Origin: Streptomyces ochraceiscleroticus | Lineage (GTDB): Bacteria > Actinomycetota > Actinomycetes > Streptomycetales > Streptomycetaceae | Direction of reading: 5' to 3' | NCBI RefSeq assembly: GCF_000720485.1 | Contig: NZ_JOAX01000013.1 | Span: 248,001-312,000 of the forward strand | DNA: 64,000 nucleotides | In this document: in pieces, positions 1-7,946 of the stretch | How positions within the stretch are numbered: the stretch's first letter is position 1 | How the letters are laid out: each line of letters starts with the position of its first letter | Notes under the pieces: model-generated | The model's input: the letters and a program-made list of their open reading frames with translations, nothing else | The model's database searches: none | Told to the model about the DNA's origin: nothing | Made by a program: the position numbers and the translations under genes

Positions 1-2
1 CT

Positions 3-89
3 TGGAGGATCAGTGACCTGACCGTCAACCACATCGACACCGCCGCGTTCCAGGCGGCCACCGACCGTCACCCGTGCGCGCAAGGCTAG
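3..89 (+). CDS. C-terminal fragment of an unidentified protein entering from the left edge
   Basis: An open frame runs from the window edge to a TAG at 87-89, giving 28 residues that begin WRISDLTVNHIDTAAF. The composition looks natural, but no family is recognisable. If real, it converges on the STAS gene, whose stop codon at 86-88 overlaps its last bases. The call rests on composition and position only. Confidence 0.35.
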   Translation, partial: WRISDLTVNHIDTAAFQAATDRHPCAQG

Positions 90-475
90 GCCGCGTCAGC
101 ACGTACCGGCTCAGGCGCGGCGGCGGTGGGAACGATGGTGAGGAGCCTGCCCATACCGCTGTCCGCGAGGGCGGATTCGACGGCGGGGGACGGCGCGACG
201 ACGAACAAGTGGCCGTGATGGAATCGGGCCCGGCGATCGGCCGCGATCAGCACTCCCAGCGGCTGCGCCGCGCAGTGCGTGACACCGGACAGATCGACGT
301 AGACAGCCGCGCCGGGTTCGTCCAGCCGCTCCATGAGCCGTTCGCGCAGCTCCGGAGCGGTGGAAAAGTCCAGTACCCCGCTGACGAAGACGGTTGCGGG
401 GAGCCGCATCGGCAGCGGTAGCCGCAGCGGCGGCGGCGGAGCGTTGCGGTCGGAGGGCAGGTATTCGATGGTCAT
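86..475 (-). CDS. STAS-domain anti-sigma factor antagonist-like protein
   Basis: A protein of about 129 residues if started at the ATG at 475 (MTIEYLPSD). An in-frame start at 544 would add 23 low-complexity residues and is less likely. The body has the STAS pattern of SpoIIAA/RsbV-type antagonists: a strand with VSGVLDFST, a helix with LRERL, then VYVDLSGVTHCAAQPLGVL. In that last motif the usual phospho-Ser follows D-L-S-G-V; here the site reads THCAAQ, so the position normally occupied by Ser is changed. In the family, dephosphorylated STAS proteins bind anti-sigma kinases and free a sigma factor. No partner kinase is adjacent, so the target is unknown. The altered phosphosite could mean constitutive binding. 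Confidence 0.72.
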   Translation of the reverse strand: MTIEYLPSDRNAPPPPLRLPLPMRLPATVFVSGVLDFSTAPELRERLMERLDEPGAAVYVDLSGVTHCAAQPLGVLIAADRRARFHHGHLFVVAPSPAVESALADSGMGRLLTIVPTAAAPEPVRADAA

Positions 476-646
476 CGTGGACCCTGTTCCAGGCGCAGTG
501 TGCGTGCGCCCGGTGTTGTGGTTCTTCGAGAACGAGGCCGGCACGGGCGCCGGCTTTCGGGATGCCCTCTACCGCTACTGTACTCTCCTGCCCTCCTCCG
601 CCGTCGGAGCAGCGCCCGCCCGCACCACCGCCTCATGGCACCGGAG

Positions 647-1708
647 TTACCGGCCCGGCAGGGCGTAGCGCAGGATGCGCCGCCAGGTGGCGGCGTACTG
701 CTTGCCCAGGGAGCCCGTGACGTAGGGCAGGTCGTACTTCTCGCAGAGCTTGCGAACGGTGGGGGCGATCCGCGCGTACCGGTTGCTGGGCAGGTCAGGG
801 AAGAGGTGGTGTTCGATCTGGTGGCTGAGGTTGCCGCTGAGGATGTGGAAGAGCGTGCTGCCCTCGATGTTGGCCGAGCCCTGGATCTGGCGCAGGTACC
901 ACTGGGCGCGGGATTCGTCGTCGAGCTGTTCCTCGGTGAAGGTCTGGACGCCGTCGGGGAAGTGGCCGCAGAAGATGATGGTGTGCGCCCATATGTTGCG
1001 GGTGGTGTTGGCGGCGAGGTTGCCCAGCAGGCAGGGCAGCGCGGACGGCCCGGCCAGCAGCGGGAACAGTAGATAGTCCTTGGCGAGCTGGCGTCCGGCC
1101 TTGCCGACCAGCCCCGCCACGTCGCGCAGGAGGGCACGCGGTGTCTTGCGGCCGGCGGGTACGGCGTCCGCCTCCAGGTCGTACAGGGCGATGCCCCATT
1201 CGAAGACCGGGGCGAGCGCCAGGTTGTAGAACGGCTGGACCAGGTGGACGGGATGCCAGCGCTGATCGGCGCTCATCCGGAAGATCGTGTAGCCGAGGTC
1301 GCGGTCCCGGCCGACGACGTTGGTCCAGGTGTGGTGCAGGTGGTTGTGGGTGTGCTTCCATGCCGCGGCGGTGGTGAGGAAGTCCCACTCCCAGGTGGTC
1401 GAGTGGATCGCCGGATCGCGCATCCAGTCCCACTGGCCGTGCAGCACGTTGTGGCCGATCTCCATGTTCTCCAGGATCTTGGCGGTGGCGAGCATCGCCG
1501 TGCCCGCTACCCAGGCGGGCGGGAACAGCGAGACCGCGAGGGCCACCCGGCCACCCGTTTCCAGGCCGCGCTGGGCGGCGATCACCGTACGGATGTAACG
1601 GGCGTCGTCGGCGCCGCGCTCGTCGAGGACCTCGGCGCGGATGCGGTCGAGCTCCGCGCCGAGGGCTTCGACGTCGGCGGGGTCGAGATTCGGTACGGTC
1701 ACGGTCAT
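647..1708 (-). CDS. Membrane fatty acid (acyl) desaturase
   Basis: A protein of 353 residues beginning MTVTVPNLDP. It has the three histidine clusters of membrane di-iron desaturases: HNVLH near residue 86, HTHNHLHH near 119-126 and HQIEHHLFP near 300. Hydrophobic segments lie around residues 55-80 and in the middle third. In the family these His boxes bind two irons and insert a cis double bond into acyl chains, with electrons from a ferredoxin/reductase. The next gene upstream on the same strand encodes such a reductase, as in the mycobacterial DesA3-Rv3230c pair, so the two probably form one system. An in-frame extension to 2266 only translates the repeat-rich leader and the neighbouring gene. 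The substrate cannot be told from sequence. Confidence 0.9.
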   Translation of the reverse strand: MTVTVPNLDPADVEALGAELDRIRAEVLDERGADDARYIRTVIAAQRGLETGGRVALAVSLFPPAWVAGTAMLATAKILENMEIGHNVLHGQWDWMRDPAIHSTTWEWDFLTTAAAWKHTHNHLHHTWTNVVGRDRDLGYTIFRMSADQRWHPVHLVQPFYNLALAPVFEWGIALYDLEADAVPAGRKTPRALLRDVAGLVGKAGRQLAKDYLLFPLLAGPSALPCLLGNLAANTTRNIWAHTIIFCGHFPDGVQTFTEEQLDDESRAQWYLRQIQGSANIEGSTLFHILSGNLSHQIEHHLFPDLPSNRYARIAPTVRKLCEKYDLPYVTGSLGKQYAATWRRILRYALPGR

Positions 1709-1727
1709 GTCGGTCTCCGGGGACTCG

Positions 1728-1790
1728 ATGGACGGATCGACGGACGGATCGACGGAAGGATCGGTGTACGGAACGGAGGGACGGATCGGT
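1728..1790. repeat. Short tandem direct repeats in the desaturase leader
   Basis: Copies of a 12-base unit, GGATCGACGGAC with small variations, are repeated head to tail (GGATCGACGGACGGATCGAC...), followed by further GGA-rich copies. The block lies between the reductase stop (1840) and the desaturase start (1708), so it sits in the spacer of a probable two-gene transcript. It may be a replication-slippage array without function, or it may affect mRNA structure. Confidence 0.6.
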
Positions 1791-1839
1791 GCGTATGGAA
1801 AAGAACGGCCACGGGGCGCGCCCGGGTCCGGGAGGCCAT

Positions 1840-2982
1840 CTAGACGTCGAGGGCGATGCTTCCCGCGGCGGCCGAAACGCAGGTCTGGATCAACTGTCCG
1901 GGGTCCTCGTGGAGTTGTCCGCTGCGGAGATCGCGTACGCGTCCTCTCGCCAGCGGGACGAGGCAGCCGAAGCAGATGCCGCGGCGGCATCCGTACGGCA
2001 TGACCGCACCGGCGGCCTCGCCGATCTCCAGCAGGGGACGCGTCGGGTCGGCGTCGGTCTCGATGCCCGACCGCAGGAACCGGACGCGGCCACCGGCCCC
2101 GTCGGCCGCTGCCCGTGAAGCGTCGTCTTGAAAGACGAGATCGAGCGTGAAGCGCTCGACGTGCAGCCGGTCCGGTATACCCGCCCGCGCCCAGTGGTCC
2201 TCCAGGGCGTCGAGCAGGGCGGCCGGGCCGCAGGCCCAGGTCTCGCGCTCGCGCCAGTCCGGGCACAGGCGCGTCAGGTGTTCGGGAGTGAGCCGGCCGG
2301 CCGGTGCGGCGCCGTACCGTGTGTGGTGTTCATGGAACCGAAACCACGCCAACTCGCTTTGTGCGGCGTTGAGTTCGGTGCGGAAGATGGCATCGGCGGG
2401 GCCGGGCGCGCTGTGCACGAGCAGCACGTCGGGGTGTGCAGCCGTCGCGCTCCGCGCCATGAGCGTACGAAGGATGCCCATGACCGGGGTGATTCCACTG
2501 CCGGCAGTCACCATCAGCATCCGCCGCGGCAACGGGTCCGGCAGGGTGAAGGCGCCCTGAGCGGGCCCCAGCCGCAGCAGCGTGCCCCGGCGGATCCGAT
2601 GCGCCAGATGCGGTGAGACCGTACCGCCGTCCGCGGCCTTGACCGTGATCGCCACCGGCCCGCCGGGCCGCCCCGGTGGCGAGGTCAGGGAGTACGTACG
2701 CCAGTGCTGTACGCCGTCGATCTCCACTCCGACGGGGAGATACTGGCCGGCCCGGTGTCCGTGCCAGCCCCTGCCGGGCGTGATGACCAGGCTGGTCGCG
2801 TCCGCCGTCTCCTGCCGGATCTCCGTCACGCGCCCCGCCGGGCGGCGCGCACAGAGCAGCGGATCGACCAGAGCGAGGTAGTCGTCCGGGGTCCGTGGGC
2901 TGGTCAGCCAGCCGCAGGCCGCCAGGAGGCGATGGGCGGCTCGATCGGCCAACCGGTGAGCAGTGACCGGGAGTTCGGGCAT
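1840..2982 (-). CDS. Ferredoxin reductase with C-terminal 2Fe-2S domain (desaturase electron donor)
   Basis: A protein of 380 residues. The order is FAD-binding domain (RTYSLTSPP near residue 95), NAD(P)-binding domain (MVTAGSGITPVMG near 155 and CGPAALLDALE near 250), then a plant-type 2Fe-2S ferredoxin domain with cysteines in YGCRRGICFGC and IQTCVS near the C-terminus. This fused arrangement passes electrons from NAD(P)H through FAD to an iron-sulfur cluster. It matches the reductases that serve membrane desaturases and alkane or acyl hydroxylases. It lies 131 bp upstream of the desaturase on the same strand, which supports a shared transcript. All four cluster cysteines are present, so it should be active. 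Confidence 0.9.
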   Translation of the reverse strand: MPELPVTAHRLADRAAHRLLAACGWLTSPRTPDDYLALVDPLLCARRPAGRVTEIRQETADATSLVITPGRGWHGHRAGQYLPVGVEIDGVQHWRTYSLTSPPGRPGGPVAITVKAADGGTVSPHLAHRIRRGTLLRLGPAQGAFTLPDPLPRRMLMVTAGSGITPVMGILRTLMARSATAAHPDVLLVHSAPGPADAIFRTELNAAQSELAWFRFHEHHTRYGAAPAGRLTPEHLTRLCPDWRERETWACGPAALLDALEDHWARAGIPDRLHVERFTLDLVFQDDASRAAADGAGGRVRFLRSGIETDADPTRPLLEIGEAAGAVMPYGCRRGICFGCLVPLARGRVRDLRSGQLHEDPGQLIQTCVSAAAGSIALDV

Positions 2983-2999
2983 TGGCCGCCCCTCTCGTC

Positions 3000-4178
3000 G
3001 CGTCCCAACATCAGTGCTGTGCGGCTGCTCTGCTTCTCTTCTCTTCGCGTCGTCCCGGGCCCGGATGCGCCGACCCTAACCGCGACCGCGCACCCGAGGG
3101 GAAGGCGAGCAGCCGCTTTCCCGCCATCCGCGGCAGGGCCGGGAGCACCGCGCTTCCCGGGCGGACGGGGAGGCATGGGGCACGCAGTGCCGTGATCTGA
3201 GCAGAAGCCACTGCCCAACAGTGGCGGCAGGGGACGAGAACGGCCGGATGGTGGTGCAACGCTTCAGAACGGTGACCGCCCCGCCGCACCACCACGCCAC
3301 TCCCGCCTCACAACGGTCTCCGGCCGGCCGCCGGTGGGTGTCTGACCCGCGGGGGCTCGCCTCAGCAGGTGCGTCCGGCGTAATGGGCGCCCTGGATCTT
3401 GCCGGCGGAGCCGAGCCAGGTCTCGCCGGGGCCGACGCACCGCTCGTAGTCGGCCGCCCAGGCGACATGCCGTGCCGTTCACCCGCAGCATCGTTTTCCC
3501 TCTGCGCCAATCGGATGGTCCTGTCCGGTTCCCGAGCGCAGCCCGGCCCTGAGTGGCGTTTCACGAGCTGAGCGCGACAGCACAGTGACGGAATGAGGCC
3601 GGGCAGCCAATCCCCGTATGGCGTAGGGGAAATGCGTCGAGCGGATCGGTTGTGGGCCCTGCACGGAGAGGAAAGTGGAAGCAGGACGCACCGTCCGCGA
3701 TGAGCTCCCCTCCACGGCCGGTGCAGTCCCGATCATGGGCACCGGCGTCGGCGGGTCGGTGCCCATGGCCACGCGCAGTACTGAAGTGGGTCGGGCAACC
3801 GGATGCTCGACGGACGGCCGCGGCCGTGCCGCGCCTCGGTCAGGTCCCAGGGGAGGGGCAGTTCGCGTCATGACCGAGTAGGCCACGTGTGCGGTTTCTC
3901 GTGCACGTGCCGAAGCGGCGCGTCGCCGGATGCGGGCCGGCCCGAAGAGTGGATCAGCGACGCGCGATCAGATGCGTGCGCCCGTTGCATCTGTGACGCA
4001 TGAGGCTCCTGTGGCTCCAAGGAGCGTTACAGATAACGGATGTGCAAGTTCCGAAAGATTTTGCAGATGCGCGTGAACATTCGGCTGCCCTTTCCGATTG
4101 GCTGATGAGCGAGGGCTACAACGGCCTTGGGTGCCAACGGGGGTGGGCACTCTCCAGCGTCTTGGAGGGACACCAAAC
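3000..4178. other. Long intergenic stretch, mostly without recognisable genes
   Basis: Apart from the small decayed fragment listed at 3362-3478, no frame here has both a plausible start with a ribosome site and protein-like composition. GC content dips around 3960-4130, ahead of the operon starting at 4179, so the promoter of that operon probably lies in 3950-4160. I could not identify a clear -10/-35 pair. Confidence 0.4.
3362..3478 (-). pseudogene. C-terminal remnant of a small secreted-type protein
   Basis: On the minus strand an open frame ends at 3362 and reads ...YERCVGPGETWLGSAGKI... and ends GRTC. The CVGPG-T-LG motif followed by a terminal Cys resembles the C-terminal part of small secreted actinobacterial proteins (the DUF6355-like type). 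Only about 38 codons are open, and an in-frame stop precedes them with no start, so the N-terminus, including any signal peptide, is lost or shifted. Family assignment is from memory of the motif and is tentative. Confidence 0.35.
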
Positions 4179-4370
4179 GTGGATCTTGAAATGGCCGCCC
4201 ACGTGATGACGTGGGCAGTCACGGCAAGGGTGATCGCAGCCGATGCGTGCACGGCAGGAAGGCGCCTGCTGGGAGCCAGTGTGCGCATCGGAGCCGCCCA
4301 CATCGCCGCCCAGCAGCACGACCGCGCCCGCAGCGTGGACCAGCGGCATCCGGGGGAGGGCTCCAAGTGA
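4179..4370 (+). CDS. Small protein, first gene of a sigma-factor operon
   Basis: A 63-residue product starting at GTG 4179, chosen because TTGGAGGGA lies 8 bases upstream. It begins VDLEMAAHVMTWAVTARV and is a single short helix-prone chain with a basic, polar tail; it has no recognised domain. Its TGA (4368-4370) overlaps the GTG start of the sigma factor as GTGA, indicating translational coupling. Position and coupling suggest it could regulate or accompany the sigma factor, for example as a small anti-sigma or adaptor peptide, but nothing in the sequence proves that. Confidence 0.6.
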   Translation: MDLEMAAHVMTWAVTARVIAADACTAGRRLLGASVRIGAAHIAAQQHDRARSVDQRHPGEGSK

Positions 4371-4945
4371 CCGACCGGCCCGACCCCTGGGGCGACTCCG
4401 CCGCCAACGGCGATCGCTTCTCCGCCGTGCTCCCGCTGGACTTCACGGCATTCTTTCTGCTGCACCACAAGGCATTCCTCCGCTTCGCCCACCTGCAGCT
4501 CGACAGCCGCACGGCGGCCGAGGCCGTCGTCGAGGAGGCATTCGCCGAACTCGCCGACACCTGGAATGAGGTGCTGCGCCAGCCCAGTGTGGAGGCGTAC
4601 GCGATGGCCACCCTCAAGGAGGTCATCGACCGGCGTCTGGCCGCCAAAGGGCGCGAAGTGCCCTTCGTGGCCACCGCGGCCTTCGCCGCGATCCGCGACG
4701 CCTCCCGAGTCCGTCTGAACGCACTCGAATCGAATCTGGGCCTGTACACGGCGATTGCCCGACTGCCCGAACGCCACTACGACGTCATCGTGCTGCGCTT
4801 CGTACTCGGCTACCCGCCCAAGGAGGTCGCCCACATCATGGGCATCTCGCCCGCCACCGTCCGTTCGCACATCCACGGAGCGCGCCGCCGCCTCGCCCGC
4901 TACCTGGGATTCGACTGGGAACCGACCGAGGAGGAAAAGGTATGA
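4367..4945 (+). CDS. RNA polymerase sigma factor, short ECF-like type with region 4
   Basis: A 192-residue protein from GTG 4367, which overlaps the previous stop. Residues about 25-105 are helical and fit a divergent sigma region 2 (FFLLHHKAFLRFAHLQLDSR, AAEAVVEEAFAEL). Residues about 130-185 are a clear sigma-70 region 4 helix-turn-helix: LPERHYDVIVLRFVLGYPPKEVAH, then MGISPATVRSHIHGARRRL. The family recruits RNA polymerase core to alternative promoters. No anti-sigma with a zinc motif is adjacent; the partners are the small upstream protein and the downstream 264-aa protein, joined by GTGA and ATGA overlaps. This suggests the three products are made together. Confidence 0.85.
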   Translation: MTDRPDPWGDSAANGDRFSAVLPLDFTAFFLLHHKAFLRFAHLQLDSRTAAEAVVEEAFAELADTWNEVLRQPSVEAYAMATLKEVIDRRLAAKGREVPFVATAAFAAIRDASRVRLNALESNLGLYTAIARLPERHYDVIVLRFVLGYPPKEVAHIMGISPATVRSHIHGARRRLARYLGFDWEPTEEEKV

Positions 4946-5736
4946 GCCGGAAGAACAACCTGCCGGCCATCGACCGGGCCCTCGCCCAGGCCGAGGTCTT
5001 GACCGGAGAATACGACGACTACGACGCGCAGGCCGCGCTGAACCGCATCGCCCACCGCGTGGTCTGGCGCAAGGCCGCCGCCCTGGAACACCGCGCCCGC
5101 CGGGCCCGGCACTCCCACGCCCGCCCGGAGGACCGCGAGGTGCCCAGCACCGCGATGGCTGCTCTGCACGCCCGCGCCGCCGCCCACCTCGGCTCGCTCT
5201 CCTCCCGCGTGGTCCGTGACCCGGCGGCCATCGCCGCGATGGCCCTGCTCGTCGACGACCCGGCCCGCATCGAGCCGGCCGGTGCCCTCGCCTTCGCCTG
5301 CCTGCTCTACCTCGCCGACCGTCACGAGGCCGCCCAGTTCTGGTGGCAGTTCGCCGCCGGAGCCGACTCCGCCACCGCCGCCCGCTGCCTGTACCTGCAC
5401 CACCTGCAGCTCGCCGAGCCCGAATCCGCCCTGTACTGGCATCACCAGGCCCAGGCCCTGTACGACAAAGAGACCGACCCGATGCTCACCGAACGCCCCG
5501 CCCTCCTCACCCCCGCCCCGGACGTACTGATCTCCGCCGGGCAGCTCGACGTCGTCGTCGAGGTCAAGCGCTGCACCCGACAGCACCGCGCCTACGAGGC
5601 CAGATGGTGGGTCTTCACCACCTCCCTCACCGACGCGGTGCTCCGCCTGGAGACCGACTCCGACGAGGACTTCGGCGCCATCCCCAAGCCCGACCCGGAC
5701 CTGGCCGCCGAACTCGAGGACGCCACCACACCGTAG
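4942..5736 (+). CDS. Conserved helical protein downstream of sigma factor
   Basis: A 264-residue protein whose ATG overlaps the sigma factor stop (ATGA). It is rich in Ala, Glu, Arg and His. An N-terminal stretch (LNRIAHRVVWRKAAALEHRARRAR) is followed by paired helices resembling degenerate TPR units (PAGALAFACLLYLADRHEAAQFWWQFAAG and the segment after it). The C-terminus is acidic. No signal peptide or membrane helix is visible. Proteins of this kind follow sigma factors in other Streptomyces, and a role in controlling the sigma factor is a reasonable inference, but no catalytic motif can be seen. Confidence 0.72.
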   Translation: MSRKNNLPAIDRALAQAEVLTGEYDDYDAQAALNRIAHRVVWRKAAALEHRARRARHSHARPEDREVPSTAMAALHARAAAHLGSLSSRVVRDPAAIAAMALLVDDPARIEPAGALAFACLLYLADRHEAAQFWWQFAAGADSATAARCLYLHHLQLAEPESALYWHHQAQALYDKETDPMLTERPALLTPAPDVLISAGQLDVVVEVKRCTRQHRAYEARWWVFTTSLTDAVLRLETDSDEDFGAIPKPDPDLAAELEDATTP

Positions 5737-5774
5737 GAACCCGCTGCTGGGACAGATTTTCAGTGCCAATCACC

Positions 5775-6187
5775 GGCAGAAATGGGCGTCACCCCGATGC
5801 AGTAAATCTGTCATGGCGGGTGTAGACATGGGCGGTCGACGGGGTTACTGTTTTGCCTGTAGCCACGAGATCGAGTGAGCGCGGCAGAGGATGAACTGGC
5901 GCGCACGCAGGTCCGAAGATGGACGGCACGGCAGTGGAGTGAGGGAGCCGGAGGGTAGGAAGGGTTCCGTCGCTGGTTGCCGGGCCGGTGGCCCGTCAGG
6001 GGCCGCGAAGCAGTACGGCATGACCGCATGTTCCAGTACGCAGCAGTAGTCCGGAATGAAGGAGGCAGACGCCATCAGGATCGCCCGGGCGAGGAAGTGT
6101 CACCGCCTGGGTACCGCAAGACCCCGGATTGGAAGGTGGTCCCCGGTCACGCATCCGCGATCCCCGCGCCTCCGGCCTCCCAGGCGG
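5775..6187. repeat. Copy 1 of a ~413-bp direct repeat (MerR-gene leader and 5' end)
   Basis: This stretch is nearly identical (by eye about 95%) to 28879-29294 in the same orientation, 23.1 kb away. Here it is the upstream leader and first ~130 coding bases of the regulator gene at 6056. The match starts at GGCAGAAATG and ends at CTCCCAGGCGG. The only length difference I found is a 3-base CAG insertion in copy 2 near 29137. Confidence 0.92.
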
Positions 6188-6463
6188 CGGGCCGCCGAAA
6201 TGCTCGGCACCACGCCCGCCTTCCTGCGGGCGATAGGGGAAGCACGGCTGATCACCCCGCTCCGCTCCGAGGGCGGACACCGCCGCTACTCCCGTTACCA
6301 GTTGCGCATCGCTGCCCGCGCCCGCGAACTGGTCGACCAGGGCACTTCCGTCGAGGCCGCCTGCCGCATCGTCGTCCTCGAAGACCAGCTCGAAGAAGCC
6401 CAGCGCATGAACGAGGAGCTGCGCGCCGCCGCCTCCCAGCCCCAGCACTCCACTGACGCCTGA
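6056..6463 (+). CDS. MerR-like helix-turn-helix transcriptional regulator
   Basis: A 135-residue protein with a basic N-terminal extension ([25 protein letters not shown]) followed by a MerR-type winged helix at about residues 40-95. The motif [32 protein letters not shown] matches MerR DNA-binding domains, then a coiled-coil segment ([15 protein letters not shown]). There is no effector domain. Such short MerR proteins are common in Streptomyces stress islands. The segment [11 protein letters not shown] around residue 43 looks shifted relative to the expected RLR-x-SQAAAEML pattern, as if a pair of nearby indels had cancelled out. The ATG at 6056 is near a GGAATGAAGGAGG run; a later start cannot be excluded. 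Confidence 0.7.
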   Translation: MKEADAIRIARARKCHRLGTARPRIGRWSPVTHPRSPRLRPPRRRAAEMLGTTPAFLRAIGEARLITPLRSEGGHRRYSRYQLRIAARARELVDQGTSVEAACRIVVLEDQLEEAQRMNEELRAAASQPQHSTDA

Positions 6464-6627
6464 CTCCAAGGTGTCGGCAGCAGCTTGCCCCGGGAACTGA
6501 GCGACTTCTTTCAGGCACGGCACTGAGCCCGATGTGGTGTTCCCAGGCCGGACGGTGGGGGGAGTGGCACTGCCTGAGCTGCGGTGACCGCTCCGCTCCG
6601 GCGAAGCTCTCGGAAGCCCTGACCGGC

Positions 6628-7077
6628 TCACCGCCCCTTGCGCGGGGGCACAGTCACCTGGGGCAGGGCCATGGTCGGGGCGTCCATGTGCGTCGGCGGA
6701 TGGCAGGGGACCAGGCGGCTGTGCACCCGGTAGCGGGTGCGCCCACCGTCCGGATGTGCTGCCACGCCCACCGTCACCGGGCCGGCGAAGCTGTCGGACC
6801 GCTCGGCCGCGTACCGTCGGATCTCCGCGGCCAGCTCGGGGCCGAGCCGCTCCCGGTGGCCGGCCAGTCGCCGGTGACTGTCCGCGGGCAGCTCGATCGA
6901 GAAACAGTTGGGTACCACGGTGCGCCCACGCCCCATGATCAGGGCATTGTCGTCGCACTCCCGGCGCAGCCGGACCACCACGTCCATCGGCTTCTTTCCG
7001 GGCTTGCGCACCGAGGCCCACACGGCACTCGTCCAGCGGTCCATAGCCCGTTCGAATCGTCCGATCATGTTCATCAC
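6628..7077 (-). CDS. DUF3662 (FhaA N-terminal-like) domain protein
   Basis: A protein of 149 residues. The core, [19 protein letters not shown], then [27 protein letters not shown], then [13 protein letters not shown] and [16 protein letters not shown], matches the DUF3662 domain found at the N-terminus of FhaA-type proteins. Those proteins carry an FHA domain after it; here the protein stops soon after the domain, so it is a stand-alone version. The family is linked to cell-envelope signalling in actinobacteria. The start is GTG at 7077, with ATG codons at 7074 and 7068 as alternatives. A short relic of its 3' end occurs again at 32011-32086. Confidence 0.78.
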   Translation of the reverse strand: MMNMIGRFERAMDRWTSAVWASVRKPGKKPMDVVVRLRRECDDNALIMGRGRTVVPNCFSIELPADSHRRLAGHRERLGPELAAEIRRYAAERSDSFAGPVTVGVAAHPDGGRTRYRVHSRLVPCHPPTHMDAPTMALPQVTVPPRKGR

Positions 7078-7154
7078 TGGCGCCTGTCCGCCCGCGCGTC
7101 GCCCATGCTCACCCGTCCGGGTGAGGCGCCGAAGTGCGGAGGGGAGCAGGCTCC

Positions 7155-7811
7155 TCAGAGGGCCGGGCGACGCTGATCGCTACTGGCCTGACGCAGGCCG
7201 TCGGTGTGGCGGGTGAGGGCATCCACGCGAGCCGCAAGATCGGGGTGGCCGGCGGTGAGGTGGTCGCGGACGCGAGTCAGCGGGCCGAGGAGCGCGGCGA
7301 CGTCGTGGTGGCCGAGGGCCTGGACGAGGGGTGTGCGGACTTCGGCGGGCAGGTCGGTCAGGGCGGTGATCTGGCCGGCGAGCTGGCGCAGGTCGGCGGC
7401 GTTGCCGCGGGCCCAGGTGGTGACGGTGCGATCGGCGGCGCGCTGATCGCGAGTGGCCTGAATCCGTTCTTCGCCGGTGGTGCCCGGTGCTCCGGGGCGC
7501 AGGCGCAGGTAGCGGCGTTCGGCGGACTGCCGATTGGCGACTCCGAGGGGCTGGGCGAGGTCGGCCCAGCTTGCACCGGCCTCGCGGGCGGTTTCGATCA
7601 GCCCCGTCTCCCAGCCGGCCAGTTGATCCCGCAGCCGGCGCAGCAGCAACAGCGCGGCCAGCGCCTGCTCAGCACTCGCCTGGGGGGCGGCCTGCTGGCC
7701 CGGCTGCGGGATCTGCGCGGTACGCACGGCCTCCTCGATCACCTCCAGCGCTGCTTCGGCGGCGGGGAAGGAGGCGGGCGGGGACACCTGTTCCTGGCCG
7801 TCTGCGCTCAT
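7155..7811 (-). CDS. HSP18-type transcriptional regulator
   Basis: A 218-residue, largely helical protein. Residues about 65-110 contain the pattern ALLLLRRLRDQLAGWETGLI, EAGASWADLAQPLGVANRQSAERRYLRL, which is a helix-turn-helix typical of Streptomyces proteins annotated as HSP18 regulators. The rest (GNAADLRQLAGQITAL... ARVDALTRHTDGL) is helical. It is divergent from the small heat-shock gene, and the 135-bp spacer between them holds an inverted repeat (7859-7877). The simplest model is repression of the heat-shock gene and of itself, relieved by heat or protein stress; this is inference from family and layout. Confidence 0.85.
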   Translation of the reverse strand: MSADGQEQVSPPASFPAAEAALEVIEEAVRTAQIPQPGQQAAPQASAEQALAALLLLRRLRDQLAGWETGLIETAREAGASWADLAQPLGVANRQSAERRYLRLRPGAPGTTGEERIQATRDQRAADRTVTTWARGNAADLRQLAGQITALTDLPAEVRTPLVQALGHHDVAALLGPLTRVRDHLTAGHPDLAARVDALTRHTDGLRQASSDQRRPAL

Positions 7812-7858
7812 GAGTCACCTCCGCTCAGGGTCGTCGCCCTCCAGGCGACATGCTCGCT

Positions 7859-7877
7859 TGTCATCGTCTGGATGACA
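7859..7877. promoter_or_regulatory. Inverted repeat TGTCATC-N5-GATGACA, likely operator of the hsp18 region
   Basis: A perfect 7-bp inverted repeat, TGTCATC GTCTG GATGACA, lies in the divergent spacer between the HSP18 regulator and the small heat-shock gene. Outside it are two copies of ACATGCT (7848-7854 and 7875-7881) in direct orientation, so the element may be larger. Location and symmetry fit binding by the adjacent regulator. Confidence 0.65.
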
Positions 7878-7946
7878 TGCTACAAGAGAACCAGGTAGCA
7901 GCGCATGGGCATGTACAGCCCGAGCGAAAACGGAGGTGTTTTCCCA

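Noticed and set aside
1708..2266. In-frame N-terminal extension of the desaturase to 539 residues
   Set aside because: It translates the repeat-rich leader and the antisense of the reductase gene, with no family similarity. The ATG at 1708 fits known desaturase lengths.
3221..3571. 116-codon plus-strand frame between the reductase and sigma operon
   Set aside because: No domain, no ribosome site, and composition typical of non-coding GC-rich frames; the antisense strand carries a better-looking remnant.
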